From assembly GCA_002898015.1 (NCBI GenBank), contig BDTM01000067.1, forward strand, positions 1-64,000: DNA of 64,000 bases, given 5' to 3'. A program made the position numbers and the translations under genes. Source of the DNA: a bacterium BMS3Bbin03. Its GTDB lineage: Bacteria; Zhuqueibacterota; JdFR-76; BMS3Abin05. The notes beneath the pieces are model-generated. The model ran no database searches and was not told the origin of the DNA. It was given only the letters and a program-made list of their open reading frames with translations. This document shows, piece by piece, positions 32,754 through 42,231 of this stretch. Each line of letters starts with the position of its first letter. Within the stretch, counting starts at the first letter, position 1.

Positions 32754-33986
32754 ATGACGCTGCCCATCGCCGAAATCAGTTATTGGCAAACGACCGTAAA
32801 TTTAGCGAAACTTCGAAACAGCCGGCCCCTGCCGGAACACAGCGACGTTGTGATTCTCGGCGGCGGCATCACAGGCCTTTCCACAGCCTGCTGGCTGCAG
32901 CAGGCCGGCATTCATTTTGTCCTGTTGGATCAAAATTGGATCGGCAGCGGCGCTTCAAGTCGAAACGCAGGGCTGCTGCTTGCGGGAACGGCAGAGCACT
33001 TTGTCCGATTGGTGGCGGCTGTCGGTATCTCTGAAGCAAAAATTCTGTGGGATTATTCTATCAAAAACAATTCGCTTCTGGAAGATTTTATTTTTCAAAA
33101 CAAAATCGACTGTGATTTCAGGAAGGAAGGTTCCCTTTTTATTGCCTCTTCCGAATCTGAAGCGAACGAACTCCTGGAATCCGTAAAATTACTCCGGCAA
33201 AACGGCTACGGCAGCGAGTGGCTCAACCGGAAGGAACTCCGAAATCTCTTCCACACCGAATTGTACGAGAATTTTGGGGGCGCCCGGTTTTACGAGAAGG
33301 ACGCCACGTTTAATCCCGCAAAACTCGTTTACGGCATGGGAGAGCTTCTTCTCAAACAACGGGCACGGCTGTTTCCGGGCGTAAAGGTTCACACCATTTC
33401 CGAAACGAATGACGGCGTCACAATCCAGACATCCCGGGGACAATTGGACTGTCACATGCTGGTATTGGCCGCAAACGGGTACGCGTCTTTTCTTCACCCG
33501 TATTTCCAGCAGAAAATTGAGCCCGTACGGGGACAGGTCATCGCCACAAAACCCGTTTCAAAGACCATTCCGCCCATGGCGATGCTGACCAATTTTGGGT
33601 ACGAGTACTGGCAGCAGACCCCCGGCAGACAGTTTATCATGGGCGGCATGCGGTGGAGCGCCGAAGAGGCCGATGTGGGCAAACTTGAGGAAAAACCGGA
33701 TCCGAAATTACGGGAAAACTTACAGAATTTTTTGAATTCCGCTTTTGCAGATTTTAGGCCCTTCACCTTTACGCACAACTGGACCGGCATTATGGGGTTT
33801 TCCGTAGACGGCTTCCCGATCATCGGCAAATTACCCGGCAGAAATACCATCCTGACGGCAGGGGGTTACACGGGACACGGAATGTCGTTTGGATTTTTAA
33901 GCGGAAAAATTCTGGCGGGAATTATAAAATCCGGAAAAACGGAAGAAAATATTCAACTGTTTTCACCGGGACGGTTTTTGGTTTAA
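32754..33986 (+). CDS. FAD-dependent oxidoreductase (DadA/GlpO-type)
   Basis: A 410-residue flavoprotein of the D-amino-acid oxidase superfamily. The dinucleotide-binding motif VVILGGGITGLSTA is at residues 33-46, then the SSRNAGLLLAG loop that lies near the flavin. A C-terminal TGIMGFSVDGFPIIG and AGGYTGHGMSFG segment is typical of amine or amino-acid oxidases such as DadA or gamma-glutamylputrescine oxidase. AAAGGA precedes the ATG by eight bases. It probably oxidises a small amine or amino acid in the cytoplasm; the acceptor and substrate are unknown. Confidence 0.9.
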   Translation: MTLPIAEISYWQTTVNLAKLRNSRPLPEHSDVVILGGGITGLSTACWLQQAGIHFVLLDQNWIGSGASSRNAGLLLAGTAEHFVRLVAAVGISEAKILWDYSIKNNSLLEDFIFQNKIDCDFRKEGSLFIASSESEANELLESVKLLRQNGYGSEWLNRKELRNLFHTELYENFGGARFYEKDATFNPAKLVYGMGELLLKQRARLFPGVKVHTISETNDGVTIQTSRGQLDCHMLVLAANGYASFLHPYFQQKIEPVRGQVIATKPVSKTIPPMAMLTNFGYEYWQQTPGRQFIMGGMRWSAEEADVGKLEEKPDPKLRENLQNFLNSAFADFRPFTFTHNWTGIMGFSVDGFPIIGKLPGRNTILTAGGYTGHGMSFGFLSGKILAGIIKSGKTEENIQLFSPGRFLV

Positions 33987-34054
33987 GAAGTGAAACCCGA
34001 ATCCAAAACAGCTTGAATATTGCAATTTTTAACTTGGTTTAAGGGATCTTAAAA

Positions 34055-34942
34055 ATGGAAACCTATTCTATCGGCATAATCGGGCCCGGACGGGTTGGGA
34101 AAGCACTGCTCATGGCATTGAAACACGCGGGACACCGCATTCAGCTTGTGGGCGGACGAAATACGGATAATCTCGAAACGCTCAAAGCCGAGCTGCCTGA
34201 AACGCTTTTCACCTCAAATTACACGCATTGGCCTCCTGTGGATATTCTTTTCATCACTGTTCCGGACGACGCCATTGAAGACGTGGCCGATCGAATAAGC
34301 CGCTCAAAAGTCAACCTTCGATCTGTGATTGTGGCGCACACGTCCGGAGCAAAATCGTCGGATCTCTTATTTAATCTGCGGGAAAAAGGGGCTCTTGTGG
34401 CTTCCATCCATCCGGCGCGGTCATTTGCCGGTCTGCCGGACGACTACCGGAAATTTCGGGGTTCTGCCTTTGCCATTGAAGGTGACCCTCAGGCCGCTGC
34501 GGTATTGTCCCGGCTATTTTCATCTCTTGGAGGTATTCCCTTTCAAATCCCGACAGAAGCAAAGCCCCTCTACCACCTGGCCTGTGTGATGGTCTCTAAC
34601 TATTCAACGGCTCTCATGGGCTCCGGGCTTTCCATTCTGGAACAGATTGGGATTCCCCGGCCGAAAGGGAAAGTAATCCTTTTACCGCTTTTGCAAACAA
34701 CCGTACAAAATCTAAACGCGGCCGATCCGGAGCAAGTCCTCACCGGTCCGATTGCCCGCGGGGATGTTGAAACCGTGAAGACACATCTTGAAAATCTAAA
34801 GGAGAAAAATCCCCGGCGGATTCAGGTCTATATTTCCCTTGGAAGAGAAACCCTAAATTTAGCCCGAAAATTTGCACCGGATCATTTTGAAAAGTACGAA
34901 TTGATTGAAAAACTTTTTCAGGAATTTGAAGTGATTTCGTAG
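34055..34942 (+). CDS. Rossmann-like and DUF2520 domain protein
   Basis: A 295-residue protein with an N-terminal NAD(P)-binding Rossmann domain (IGIIGPGRVGKALLMALKHAG, then VDILFITVPDDAIEDVA) and a C-terminal all-helical DUF2520 domain (ACVMVSNYSTALMGSGLSIL and GPIARGDVETVKTHLENL). The two-domain layout resembles small 3-hydroxyacid or prephenate/ketopantoate-type dehydrogenases, but this family has no proven reaction that I can name. It follows the oxidase gene by 68 bases and may be in the same operon. Confidence 0.9.
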   Translation: METYSIGIIGPGRVGKALLMALKHAGHRIQLVGGRNTDNLETLKAELPETLFTSNYTHWPPVDILFITVPDDAIEDVADRISRSKVNLRSVIVAHTSGAKSSDLLFNLREKGALVASIHPARSFAGLPDDYRKFRGSAFAIEGDPQAAAVLSRLFSSLGGIPFQIPTEAKPLYHLACVMVSNYSTALMGSGLSILEQIGIPRPKGKVILLPLLQTTVQNLNAADPEQVLTGPIARGDVETVKTHLENLKEKNPRRIQVYISLGRETLNLARKFAPDHFEKYELIEKLFQEFEVIS

Positions 34943-35132
34943 CCTCAGACGTTTGCCGTAAAGGTCCCGTTAATTCATTTTCGGACAGGATTGAACCCTG
35001 GCCCATCCATGAAATACTTGCATTTTTGATGAGCAAGACTTAATTTTAATAAGGCGTTCTTTTTCCTTTTTTTGATGAGCTAAATCAAAGATCAAACCCG
35101 GAGTGGAAGAAAGAAAAATTTAGAGTACGTTT

Positions 35133-35372
35133 ATGTCCACACGAGAAGAAATACAGGAAGAGCGGAAAAAAATGCGTCATCTTCGCTGGATCGTTGATTT
35201 AACGGTCCAACTGTTGTACCAGGAAGATGTGTCCGTTCCGGAAATGCTGAAATTGGTGGAAGCGACGAAAAGGCATGTTTTGACACTTTTCCCGGACAAA
35301 GAGTTCCAATTTGAACTCATTTACCGACCCAGATTTAATCGCATCATTCAAGAGCGATTACAATCCAATTGA
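35133..35372 (+). CDS. Small helical protein of unknown function
   Basis: A 79-residue charged protein predicted to be nearly all alpha-helical (EEIQEERKKMRHLRWIVDLT, then VSVPEMLKLVEATKRHVLTLF). I do not recognise a named family. It is supported as a gene by its codon use, by its place ten bases before the cutA start and by the absence of any overlapping gene. The ribosome-binding site is weak. It is probably cytoplasmic. Confidence 0.65.
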   Translation: MSTREEIQEERKKMRHLRWIVDLTVQLLYQEDVSVPEMLKLVEATKRHVLTLFPDKEFQFELIYRPRFNRIIQERLQSN

Positions 35373-35382
35373 AAGGATAATC

Positions 35383-35715
35383 ATGGCTGAACCATTAATC
35401 GTCTACGTGACTGTTCCTTCAAAGAAAGACGGCGAGCGGATCGCTCATCGTCTGGTGGAAACCCATCTGGCCGCCTGTGTGAATATTATTCCACACGTGG
35501 AATCCATTTACCGGTGGAAGGGCCGCATTCAAATGGAGGGGGAGTTTCTGCTGATTATTAAAACCGTCCGTTCGCAATTAAATGATTTGATCAAAAAAAT
35601 TGAAAAATTACACAGTTACGAAGTGCCTGAAATTGTTGCTCTGCCTATTGTCGGCGGTTCTGCCCGTTATTTGAACTGGCTTGACGACGAGACCAGACCT
35701 GAAGGTGAAAAATGA
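35383..35715 (+). CDS. cutA: Divalent-cation tolerance protein CutA
   Basis: A 110-residue CutA. The family forms very stable trimers with a PII-like ferredoxin fold and is linked to divalent metal tolerance, though its exact role is debated. The start IVYVTVPSKKDGERIAHRLV, the ACVNIIPHVESIYRWKG core and the HSYEVPEIVALPI segment are characteristic. I chose the ATG at 35383, with AAAGGA seven bases upstream; the frame is open further but that part overlaps the preceding gene. Confidence 0.95.
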   Translation: MAEPLIVYVTVPSKKDGERIAHRLVETHLAACVNIIPHVESIYRWKGRIQMEGEFLLIIKTVRSQLNDLIKKIEKLHSYEVPEIVALPIVGGSARYLNWLDDETRPEGEK

Positions 35716-35884
35716 CCATCATGCCTTCGGAAGCCGGGAAAACGGCTGCCGGAGCAAATTGCAAACGGCCTGGTTTAACACACCTCGCAATAGATATGAA
35801 ACTTTTGAAAGAGCTTATTTGTAAAAAGTGCATAAGCAGATTCTGATCCATTTTTTTTATATTTGAAACAGGTTTTAACCGGAG

Positions 35885-36763
35885 TTGAAAATCGCCCTAT
35901 CAAAATATTTATCAAAAAACAAGATTGTTCTTTTTGTTTTTTTATCGATTGCTCTACACCTTTTTTTGTTGTGGATTTACGGCATGACCGTTCATTTTCA
36001 GTGGTTTCCGGTTCAAAAAGCCGAGCAGCCGGTAAACGAAAAGCAAATCCAATTTGAATTTGTTGAGGCTCCAAAAGTTCCGCCCGCCAAACCGAAGAAG
36101 GCGCGTTTTCTTTCAACTCAGAATTCCGAAGCCGCCAATCCCAAGAAATTAGGCAAACCGGGAAATCAGCCGTCGGCAAGAGGGAATGTACCCGTTCCCG
36201 AACTTCCGCAAGCGGCGGCGATGGTCCGGCGATCGAAAGAAACGAACCCTACCGAGGCGAAAGCCAAAGGGAAGACGGCCGAAAAAATACCCCAAAATGA
36301 AGCCTCTCCTCTCTTTTCTTCCAGCCGGCAAACGTACGAGACATTTAGTCCCGAAAAATTAACGGGCGCAAAACCGCAGCCAATGACTCCCGCCTCGAAT
36401 CTCTCCTATGAAAATGAAGCGTTTAATGTGGACAAATTGGGCGGCATGGCATTTAACACGTACGAATGGGATTTCGCCCCCTACATGCTTTATTTGAAAC
36501 GGAGAATTCAACAAAATATCTTCCCTCCGCCCGCGTTCACAAGATTGGGACTCATCGACGGGCACACCCTGCTGCGTTTCCGCATTTACCCCGATGGGCG
36601 TCTGGGAAATGTTGAGCTGATAAATTACAAAGGACACAAAACGCTGATGCAGACCAGCATGAACGCCGTGGAGATTTCGGCCCCGTTTAAACCGTTACCC
36701 AAAGCTTTTCCAAAAGATTATCTCGAAGTCACCGGTTCTTTCTGGTACGTGGTTAAAAAATAG
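35885..36763 (+). CDS. TonB-like energy transducer
   Basis: A 292-residue TonB-family protein, probably with a TTG start at 35885 (ACCGGAG precedes it closely). A single N-terminal transmembrane helix (residues 14-34, with Ser and His as in TonB) anchors it in the inner membrane. A Pro/Lys-rich periplasmic linker follows (VEAPKVPPAKPKKAR), and a C-terminal domain of about 90 residues with the pattern YLKRRIQQNIFPP, LRFRIYPDGRLGNVEL and NAVEISAPFKPLP. It transmits proton motive force from ExbB/ExbD to outer-membrane receptors. ExbB follows after nine bases. Confidence 0.9.
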   Translation: MKIALSKYLSKNKIVLFVFLSIALHLFLLWIYGMTVHFQWFPVQKAEQPVNEKQIQFEFVEAPKVPPAKPKKARFLSTQNSEAANPKKLGKPGNQPSARGNVPVPELPQAAAMVRRSKETNPTEAKAKGKTAEKIPQNEASPLFSSSRQTYETFSPEKLTGAKPQPMTPASNLSYENEAFNVDKLGGMAFNTYEWDFAPYMLYLKRRIQQNIFPPPAFTRLGLIDGHTLLRFRIYPDGRLGNVELINYKGHKTLMQTSMNAVEISAPFKPLPKAFPKDYLEVTGSFWYVVKK

Positions 36764-36772
36764 GAGATTCCA

Positions 36773-37429
36773 TTGAACGCATTTGAACAATCCTGGCAGT
36801 TTATGTCTAAGGGCGGCATCATGATGATTCCGCTGGCAATTTCTTCCGTCTGGGCGCTCGCCGTCATTCTGGAACGATTAATTAATCTGCAGCGAAAAAA
36901 AATCATTTTACCCGAGATTTCAAACACCATCGAATCGCTTAAAGAAGCGAGTGACATTCCGATGGCCATTGCACTGTGTCAAAAACATTCCGGCCCCTTT
37001 GCCAATCTCACCCGTCTGACCCTTGAGCAGCGCCGTCTTTCAAAGGAAGATTTAAAGGAAGTCATCGAGGAACAGGGGAGACAGGAGATTCATTCGCTTG
37101 AAACCGGACTGAGCGCGCTGGAAACCATTGCAGGCGTGGCTCCTCTTTTGGGTCTGCTGGGAACAGTCATCGGTATGATCAAAGTGTTCAACGTGATTTC
37201 AAAATTAGGTGTGGGGCAGGCGAGCGCCCTTTCCGCCGGAATTTCTGAAGCGCTGATAACCACCGTATTTGGCCTGTCAATCGGAATCACCGCTCTTATC
37301 TTTTACAATTTTTTCATGCATAAAGCGGAAGATTTAATTCTGGAGATTGAGAAAAGCACGGGCAATCTGGTGCGGAAAATTTTATGGATTTCGGGAAGAA
37401 GTGAAAGTGAAGAAAAGAATGAAGGGTAA
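36773..37429 (+). CDS. exbB: MotA/TolQ/ExbB-type proton channel
   Basis: A 218-residue inner-membrane proton-channel subunit with three transmembrane helices (near residues 15-36, 118-140 and 160-185) and the conserved GVAPLLGLLGTVIGMIKVF and EALITTVFGLSIGI segments. A TTG at 36773 is the start, backed by AGGAG seven bases upstream. It works with ExbD and TonB, encoded on either side with gaps of nine and five bases. TolQ would look similar, but the TonB neighbour supports ExbB. Confidence 0.92.
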   Translation: MNAFEQSWQFMSKGGIMMIPLAISSVWALAVILERLINLQRKKIILPEISNTIESLKEASDIPMAIALCQKHSGPFANLTRLTLEQRRLSKEDLKEVIEEQGRQEIHSLETGLSALETIAGVAPLLGLLGTVIGMIKVFNVISKLGVGQASALSAGISEALITTVFGLSIGITALIFYNFFMHKAEDLILEIEKSTGNLVRKILWISGRSESEEKNEG

Positions 37430-37434
37430 TTTTT

Positions 37435-37848
37435 ATGCATCTTGCCTTCAAATCTCGTAAAAAATTATTGCTTAATATTACATCTTTAATCGATGTCTTG
37501 TTTATTTTATTGATTTTCTTCATGGTGACCTCTACTTTCCAGCAACAGCCCGGGATGAAATTGGAGCTGCCTGAGGCCAAGACATCAACGATTGAGAAAA
37601 CGCAGAATATTACCATTTTTATCGATGTCCAACAGCAAATCTTTCTCAACGACAAGCCTTACGCCGTCGATCGGCTTGAAAATAAGCTGAGACAACTGGT
37701 GGCCAAAAGTCATCCGTCGGCGCTGGTTTTAAAGGCAGACAAGTCTGTCCCTCACGGTTTGGTGGTCGAAGTCATGGATTTGGTCAGACAGGCCGGTATT
37801 AAAAAGCTGATTATCGCCACGGAGGTAAAACTGCCCGAAAACAAGTGA
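37435..37848 (+). CDS. exbD: ExbD/TolR-type biopolymer transport protein
   Basis: A 137-residue ExbD/TolR protein. The N-terminal membrane helix carries the proton-relay Asp in LNITSLIDVLFILLIFFMV. The periplasmic domain has the usual ends, IFIDVQQQIFLNDK and VVEVMDLVRQAGIKKLIIAT. It completes the TonB-ExbB-ExbD set and ends four bases before the convergent Nudix gene. Confidence 0.93.
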   Translation: MHLAFKSRKKLLLNITSLIDVLFILLIFFMVTSTFQQQPGMKLELPEAKTSTIEKTQNITIFIDVQQQIFLNDKPYAVDRLENKLRQLVAKSHPSALVLKADKSVPHGLVVEVMDLVRQAGIKKLIIATEVKLPENK

Positions 37849-37852
37849 AGTC

Positions 37853-38683
37853 CTAAAGCTTGTCGATCCCCAATCGCTCAACATTGGAGTACAGCCATAA
37901 ACTCCCGAATCCGGAGGGGGAAAAATGAGCCGAGCGGTCTTTTAAATAATTTCGTATCGCGTTGGTTTCATCGGGAAGTGCCAACAGGGCCGAATACTCG
38001 CCTCTATCTGCTGCAGAGGCCGCTTTTTCCTGAAGTGCCTTCAAACGAAGTGCAATCTCCGCCAAAAACACCAATTCCGGTTTGGCCGTTTCGGCATTTC
38101 GGAGCAATCCGATGAGCCGAAGATTTAGAATCTCATCCGGTTCGAGGTTTAATTCTTCATGTAACTCTTCCCGCATTGCCAGGCAGGGATCGGGAGTGCC
38201 GTTTACCAGATGCCGGCCGATTTCGATATGACCGCCGAAAACATCCAATTTACCCGGGTATTCGCCAACCGTCTCACTGCGCCGCATCAACATAATCCGC
38301 CCGTCTTCCGTCCGGACGATCGCACTAATGCCCAGGCCCTGATTGATAAATTCTTTGCCGTATTTTTGTAAAATTTCCTGGCGGTGGGCGTTGCTGTACA
38401 TAAATGCTCTGTAATCGGACGGCTGCAAATTTAAATAAATGTGATCCGCGGAAATCCGGTAATCCCGCAGTTCTGCGAGCCTCCCGTTAAACAAATTGGC
38501 CAGGGGATTTTTCCGCCGTAAAGTTTCCCAGAAGTTGTCTTCCGCCACACGGAGCGCCGGAGGTTTTTCGATTTCCGGACGCCAATCCACCTTGATCGCC
38601 GAACATGAAAGATTTCCCGTCCAGAGAAAGGTGACGATTTCCGGAAATGCATTCCGGTTCAGGATGTCATGCCTCCTGTGCAT
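37853..38683 (-). CDS. Nudix-family hydrolase with extended N-terminus
   Basis: A 276-residue protein with a Nudix domain in its central part: GGHIEIG and, after a longer than usual gap, REELHEELNLE. The classical box is Gx5Ex7REUxEExGU; here some five extra residues (NGTPD) separate the halves, as in a few nucleotide-sugar Nudix enzymes. The N-terminal 110 residues have no motif I recognise. An AGGAGG sequence lies inside the first codons (38672-38678), so the true start may be slightly downstream at a non-ATG codon. Substrate unknown. It is convergent with exbD. Confidence 0.75.
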   Translation of the reverse strand: MHRRHDILNRNAFPEIVTFLWTGNLSCSAIKVDWRPEIEKPPALRVAEDNFWETLRRKNPLANLFNGRLAELRDYRISADHIYLNLQPSDYRAFMYSNAHRQEILQKYGKEFINQGLGISAIVRTEDGRIMLMRRSETVGEYPGKLDVFGGHIEIGRHLVNGTPDPCLAMREELHEELNLEPDEILNLRLIGLLRNAETAKPELVFLAEIALRLKALQEKAASAADRGEYSALLALPDETNAIRNYLKDRSAHFSPSGFGSLWLYSNVERLGIDKL

Positions 38684-39005
38684 TTGTCAGACTTTTTTTT
38701 CATAACGATTCAAGTATGAGTCTATTCTAAAATGACATTAGCCACTAATTCACGAATTTTTACGAATCTGATTTTATGGGAGAAACTTTAAAATTCAGGT
38801 TTCTTGAAAGTCCCGTAGGGACGCAATGTTTATAGCGAAGTGTCATATCCAATGATTTGAAGTCCCTTTAGGGACGAAATGTAATTTTTATCCTATTAAT
38901 AAAATAGGCCATTCGGTTGACGCCAATTACATGTGGCGGACAGGTTTTGCTTGCTGCCCTTGTTTCTTTCGTTTGCGGCCGGGTAATTTTGCGGCTGAAT
39001 CCTCA
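38684..39005. other. Repeat-containing intergenic stretch
   Basis: No gene is seen. It holds the second GAGTCT-type repeat (38716-38778), two short palindromes GTCCCGTAGGGAC (38810-38822) and GTCCCTTTAGGGAC (38862-38875) followed by GCAATGT and GAAATGT, and a GGTTGACGCCAATTACATGT element near 38917. Confidence 0.65.
38716..38778 (+). repeat. Dispersed repeat, GAGTCT type, copy 2
   Basis: GAGTCTATTCTAAAATGAC followed by CACTAATTCACGAATTTTTA and ATTTTATGG. Same order as the copy at 20737-20803. Confidence 0.5.
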
Positions 39006-39773
39006 CTATTTTTTCCTGTTCACAAAAGCTTCGATTCTCTGTTTCCAATCGCCGGTTGTGGACAGATAAGCGAAACTGTCCGGGCTCAGCGCGGCGTACT
39101 GCTGAATTTCAGACCGCAGTTTTTGATTGAGAATTAATTTCGTCATGGTGAGCGCCTGATCTCCGCCCTGTAAGATTTCCTCCGTGTAAACCCGCACCTT
39201 TTCCATCAATTTTTCCGGCGAAGCCACTGCATTTACCAGGCCCAGTTGAAGCGCTTCTTCCGCACCCACCATTCTTGCCGTGAGCATAAGCTCTTTGCTT
39301 TTCGGCAGGCCCATCAGGGCCATCACCCGAAACGAGCAGCCGACGGGCAGAACCGCGCCGATCCGTACAGCCGGGAAGCCGATTTTTGCCTGACGGCTCA
39401 TGACGCGCAAATCACACGCTGCCGCCAAACCGAACCCTCCGCCAAGCGCGAACCCGTTAATAGCGGCAATTGTCGGCTTCGGACAGCTCATCACGGTATC
39501 CATCATTTCATCGACCTTCAAAGCAAACCGGCGGGCCTTCTCTGCCGTATCGAAGCGAAGCAAATCAACAAGATCGGCGCCCGTGCAAAACGACTTGGCC
39601 CCGGCGCCGGTTAAAACGACAAGCCGCACGGACGAATCCTTTTCAACCCCGTGAAACATGTCAACAAGATCGCTCATGGTTTCCAAGCCAAAGGCATTGT
39701 GTTTTTCGGGACGATTCATTGTGATTGTGGCAATGGGCCCGTTTTGTTCAATCAGGGTGGATTTCACAAGCAC
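39006..39773 (-). CDS. Enoyl-CoA hydratase/isomerase family protein
   Basis: A 255-residue crotonase-fold protein. The oxyanion-hole segments are GAGAKSFCTGADL and INGFALGGGFGLAAACDLRV, and the expected trimerisation helix region is at the C-terminus. The reaction is probably hydration or isomerisation of an acyl-CoA, but the position of the first catalytic Glu is taken by Gly/Phe (GFPAVRIGAVLP), so dehydratase activity is uncertain. The start is a GTG; the GTG at 39767 fits the GAGG ribosome-binding site better than that at 39773. It follows the NagB-PIG-L gene by seven bases. Confidence 0.88.
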   Translation of the reverse strand: MLVKSTLIEQNGPIATITMNRPEKHNAFGLETMSDLVDMFHGVEKDSSVRLVVLTGAGAKSFCTGADLVDLLRFDTAEKARRFALKVDEMMDTVMSCPKPTIAAINGFALGGGFGLAAACDLRVMSRQAKIGFPAVRIGAVLPVGCSFRVMALMGLPKSKELMLTARMVGAEEALQLGLVNAVASPEKLMEKVRVYTEEILQGGDQALTMTKLILNQKLRSEIQQYAALSPDSFAYLSTTGDWKQRIEAFVNRKK

Positions 39774-39780
39774 CTCACTT

Positions 39781-42147
39781 TTATTCCATCTCTTCCGTTG
39801 TTTTTCGTAATTCCAGTGAATGCCGGTAGAATTCAGGAAGGGTTAACTGTTTCAGGAATGTCAAACCCCGGGTCGCGCGCAGTCTCGGATGAGGATTCTC
39901 ATAGAAATATTCATCGCCCAAAAGGGTTTTTACAGTCTGGTACTGTTCAACCATAATCTGCTGTGCCAGGCGATAAAACGGCCCGTCAAATTCGTAGCTC
40001 GGGAACGAAGCCGACCGCTGCGATCCAAAGCAGGTGATAAAAGATTTTTCGAGAATGGCCATGGAATTCAGTGAAACCGGCACAAAAATATTGGCTTCCG
40101 AAGGGTGAAACCGGTACCAGACGTTTCGGTAGCCCCACACGCGAATATCTTTTTTATCGGTTTTTTCTTCATAAATTTTCAGAGCTTCCGAAATGGCCTG
40201 CATGACTTTGTAGTGTGTATCCGGGCCGCTGCCTTCGGGATCGAATGCCACCGTCACCACACCGGGATGAATTTTTTCCATAATTTGTAAAATCGGAAAG
40301 ACATCACGCTGAACTTTCGGCTCTTCCGTAAAAATATCGCCTTTATAAAACCCAAGGCGCAAATGCCGAACCGAAGACGTGTTGAATCCAAAGTATCCCC
40401 AAAGCACGTCGGCTTCCCATTCACGAATCATCCCTTTGAGCCGTTGGACATACGCAACATCTTTTTTGCCCGGATATTGTGTTTTAAAATAATTAATCAG
40501 CTCCCGGATACGCTCTTTTAAATTGGGCAGACTGTCTTCTTCAAACAGGAAAATCATGCTCCGCAGCAGCCGCCGGTTTTCCGCTTCATCCTTGCGCGTG
40601 CGGCTGTGGCTTGCAATCCCATCCAGATAAAGGTAAACGTCTTCACTCCGGGCAATCTCGTTATTGGGATCGAAATAACCCTTTTTCATCAAATCACTGA
40701 AATTCGGGGAATCGATGTGTGTTAACATTCTCTCCATTAATCCAAGCACATACGCGTTGGTCACGGCGGTAAAACCACTGGTCATGTAATTGAAAAAGTG
40801 CTTGTTTTTGGCGGTTCGCACCAGATGCACAATGTAGGGCAGGTATCCCAGCATAATATCGTCATGGTGCGGTGCCGTGTGCATAAAAACGTCGCCCTCA
40901 GGCGTAGTCAAACCGTCTTCAATTTTTTTGATGAGGACTTCTTCCACCCGTTTGGCAAGCGTTTTGGAGTCCTGTCCGGTTTTTTTAAGAATTTCGGCCG
41001 ACGATCGAATGCTCATGAAATCGCTCTTCACCAAATCCCGCAGACGCTTTTGTTTGTGCAGCGCCAAATCAATAATAATCTGTTCGACAGTCTCATCCGA
41101 AAGTATTTCCGCCTTCGACACATCCTCATATCGCCGTTCCTGCAGCAGTTTTGCCGCACCCTGTGTGATATAAAAACGGGCATTGGGCAGATCCTGAAGA
41201 ACGGCAGCCGGGTAAAGGTTGTTTCTTTTCTGCTGAATGGCATCCGCCACAACCCGGGCTTTTGCCTCGCCGGCGGCAATAATGATAGCCACCACATCTT
41301 TATTAAACGAAATCGTCGAAAGCCCGATTGTGATGACAAGCCGGTTGCGTGCGACCTCTATTCCGCCTAAATCGGTTGCCGCCGCCGCCTGTGTCTCATA
41401 ATTTGTGGATGTTAAGCGCGTGGTGGAATAATAGTCCGATCCCCGCACGTTAAAGGCGATATGGCCGTCCGGCCCGATACCCCCCAGGAAAAACCCAATG
41501 CCTCCGAGTGCACGAATTTTCTTCTCATAATCCGTACAAAATTGATCCACCGCTTCGATGACGCGCTTCTGCAGGCGTTCCTGTGTGTGGCTGGCCTGCC
41601 GGGTTCGCAGGCTAATATCCACCACATTGTTGGGAAATACATCTTCCGGGCGAATTCCCTCCGGAATGCCGATTTGAGACGTATCGATCAAGAGGGCCTT
41701 TTCGGGATCCATCCCAAACCCCTTAATGTAAAATTTATTGACGTAATAATAATAGCTGTTGTGCTGGTTCGGGTTAATGGGGTAAAACTCATCGATCTGC
41801 ACAAAAACCAGACGCTTCATATCGGGGAAAACGGCCGGGTCCACACCATTCTCTGCCAGATCTTTTTGCACCTCGGGAAGATTCCAGTTTTTGAGATAAT
41901 GAATCACCCATTTGATAAAATGCTCCGGCGTCTTTCCGGTGGGCAGGGAAATCACACCGCCGGGGTTGTTTTGTACCCACTCCAGAAACCGCAAGGCCGT
42001 CAGTTTGCCCAGCATCGGGAAATTGCTCACTTCTATGACGGGTATTTTTTCAGCGGGAGCGTACGTCAATTGCCGGCCCGAGCGTTTCCAAAAAATCTCC
42101 TCGACGCCGGACTGGCCCTGTTCTTTTACAACTTTTTTGTGCGTCAT
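39781..42147 (-). CDS. Glucosamine-6-phosphate deaminase fused to a PIG-L/LmbE-type domain
   Basis: A 788-residue two-domain protein. The N-terminal half (about 50-350) is a NagB-like aldose-ketose isomerase/deaminase domain with SLPTGKTPEHFIKWV, FVQIDEFYPINPNQHNSYYYY and GGIGPDGHIAFNVRGS. The C-terminal half (about 410-780) is PIG-L deacetylase-like with the metal motif TAPHHDDIMLGYLP and later VTVAFDPEGSGPDTHYKVM. NagB converts glucosamine-6-phosphate to fructose-6-phosphate; PIG-L enzymes de-N-acetylate GlcNAc derivatives, so the fusion could couple deacetylation and deamination in amino-sugar catabolism (inference). Similar long NagB homologues are known in Bacteroidota. Confidence 0.9.
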   Translation of the reverse strand: MTHKKVVKEQGQSGVEEIFWKRSGRQLTYAPAEKIPVIEVSNFPMLGKLTALRFLEWVQNNPGGVISLPTGKTPEHFIKWVIHYLKNWNLPEVQKDLAENGVDPAVFPDMKRLVFVQIDEFYPINPNQHNSYYYYVNKFYIKGFGMDPEKALLIDTSQIGIPEGIRPEDVFPNNVVDISLRTRQASHTQERLQKRVIEAVDQFCTDYEKKIRALGGIGFFLGGIGPDGHIAFNVRGSDYYSTTRLTSTNYETQAAAATDLGGIEVARNRLVITIGLSTISFNKDVVAIIIAAGEAKARVVADAIQQKRNNLYPAAVLQDLPNARFYITQGAAKLLQERRYEDVSKAEILSDETVEQIIIDLALHKQKRLRDLVKSDFMSIRSSAEILKKTGQDSKTLAKRVEEVLIKKIEDGLTTPEGDVFMHTAPHHDDIMLGYLPYIVHLVRTAKNKHFFNYMTSGFTAVTNAYVLGLMERMLTHIDSPNFSDLMKKGYFDPNNEIARSEDVYLYLDGIASHSRTRKDEAENRRLLRSMIFLFEEDSLPNLKERIRELINYFKTQYPGKKDVAYVQRLKGMIREWEADVLWGYFGFNTSSVRHLRLGFYKGDIFTEEPKVQRDVFPILQIMEKIHPGVVTVAFDPEGSGPDTHYKVMQAISEALKIYEEKTDKKDIRVWGYRNVWYRFHPSEANIFVPVSLNSMAILEKSFITCFGSQRSASFPSYEFDGPFYRLAQQIMVEQYQTVKTLLGDEYFYENPHPRLRATRGLTFLKQLTLPEFYRHSLELRKTTEEME

Positions 42148-42231
42148 TTATTACTATTTTTTCCTTTTTTATTTTAGTCTAAAGCTATTATTTTTTCGAT
42201 TGAAATGCAAGAAAAAACAATCGGCCGTCAA

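Noticed and set aside
35712..35846. 44-residue frame starting in the cutA stop codon (ATGA overlap) and containing a CKKC motif
   Set aside because: The overlap is suggestive, but composition and lack of any recognisable family make chance more likely; I kept it out of the gene list.
41461..42177. 238-residue plus-strand frame opposite the NagB domain
   Set aside because: Antisense shadow; the minus-strand product has clear NagB motifs.
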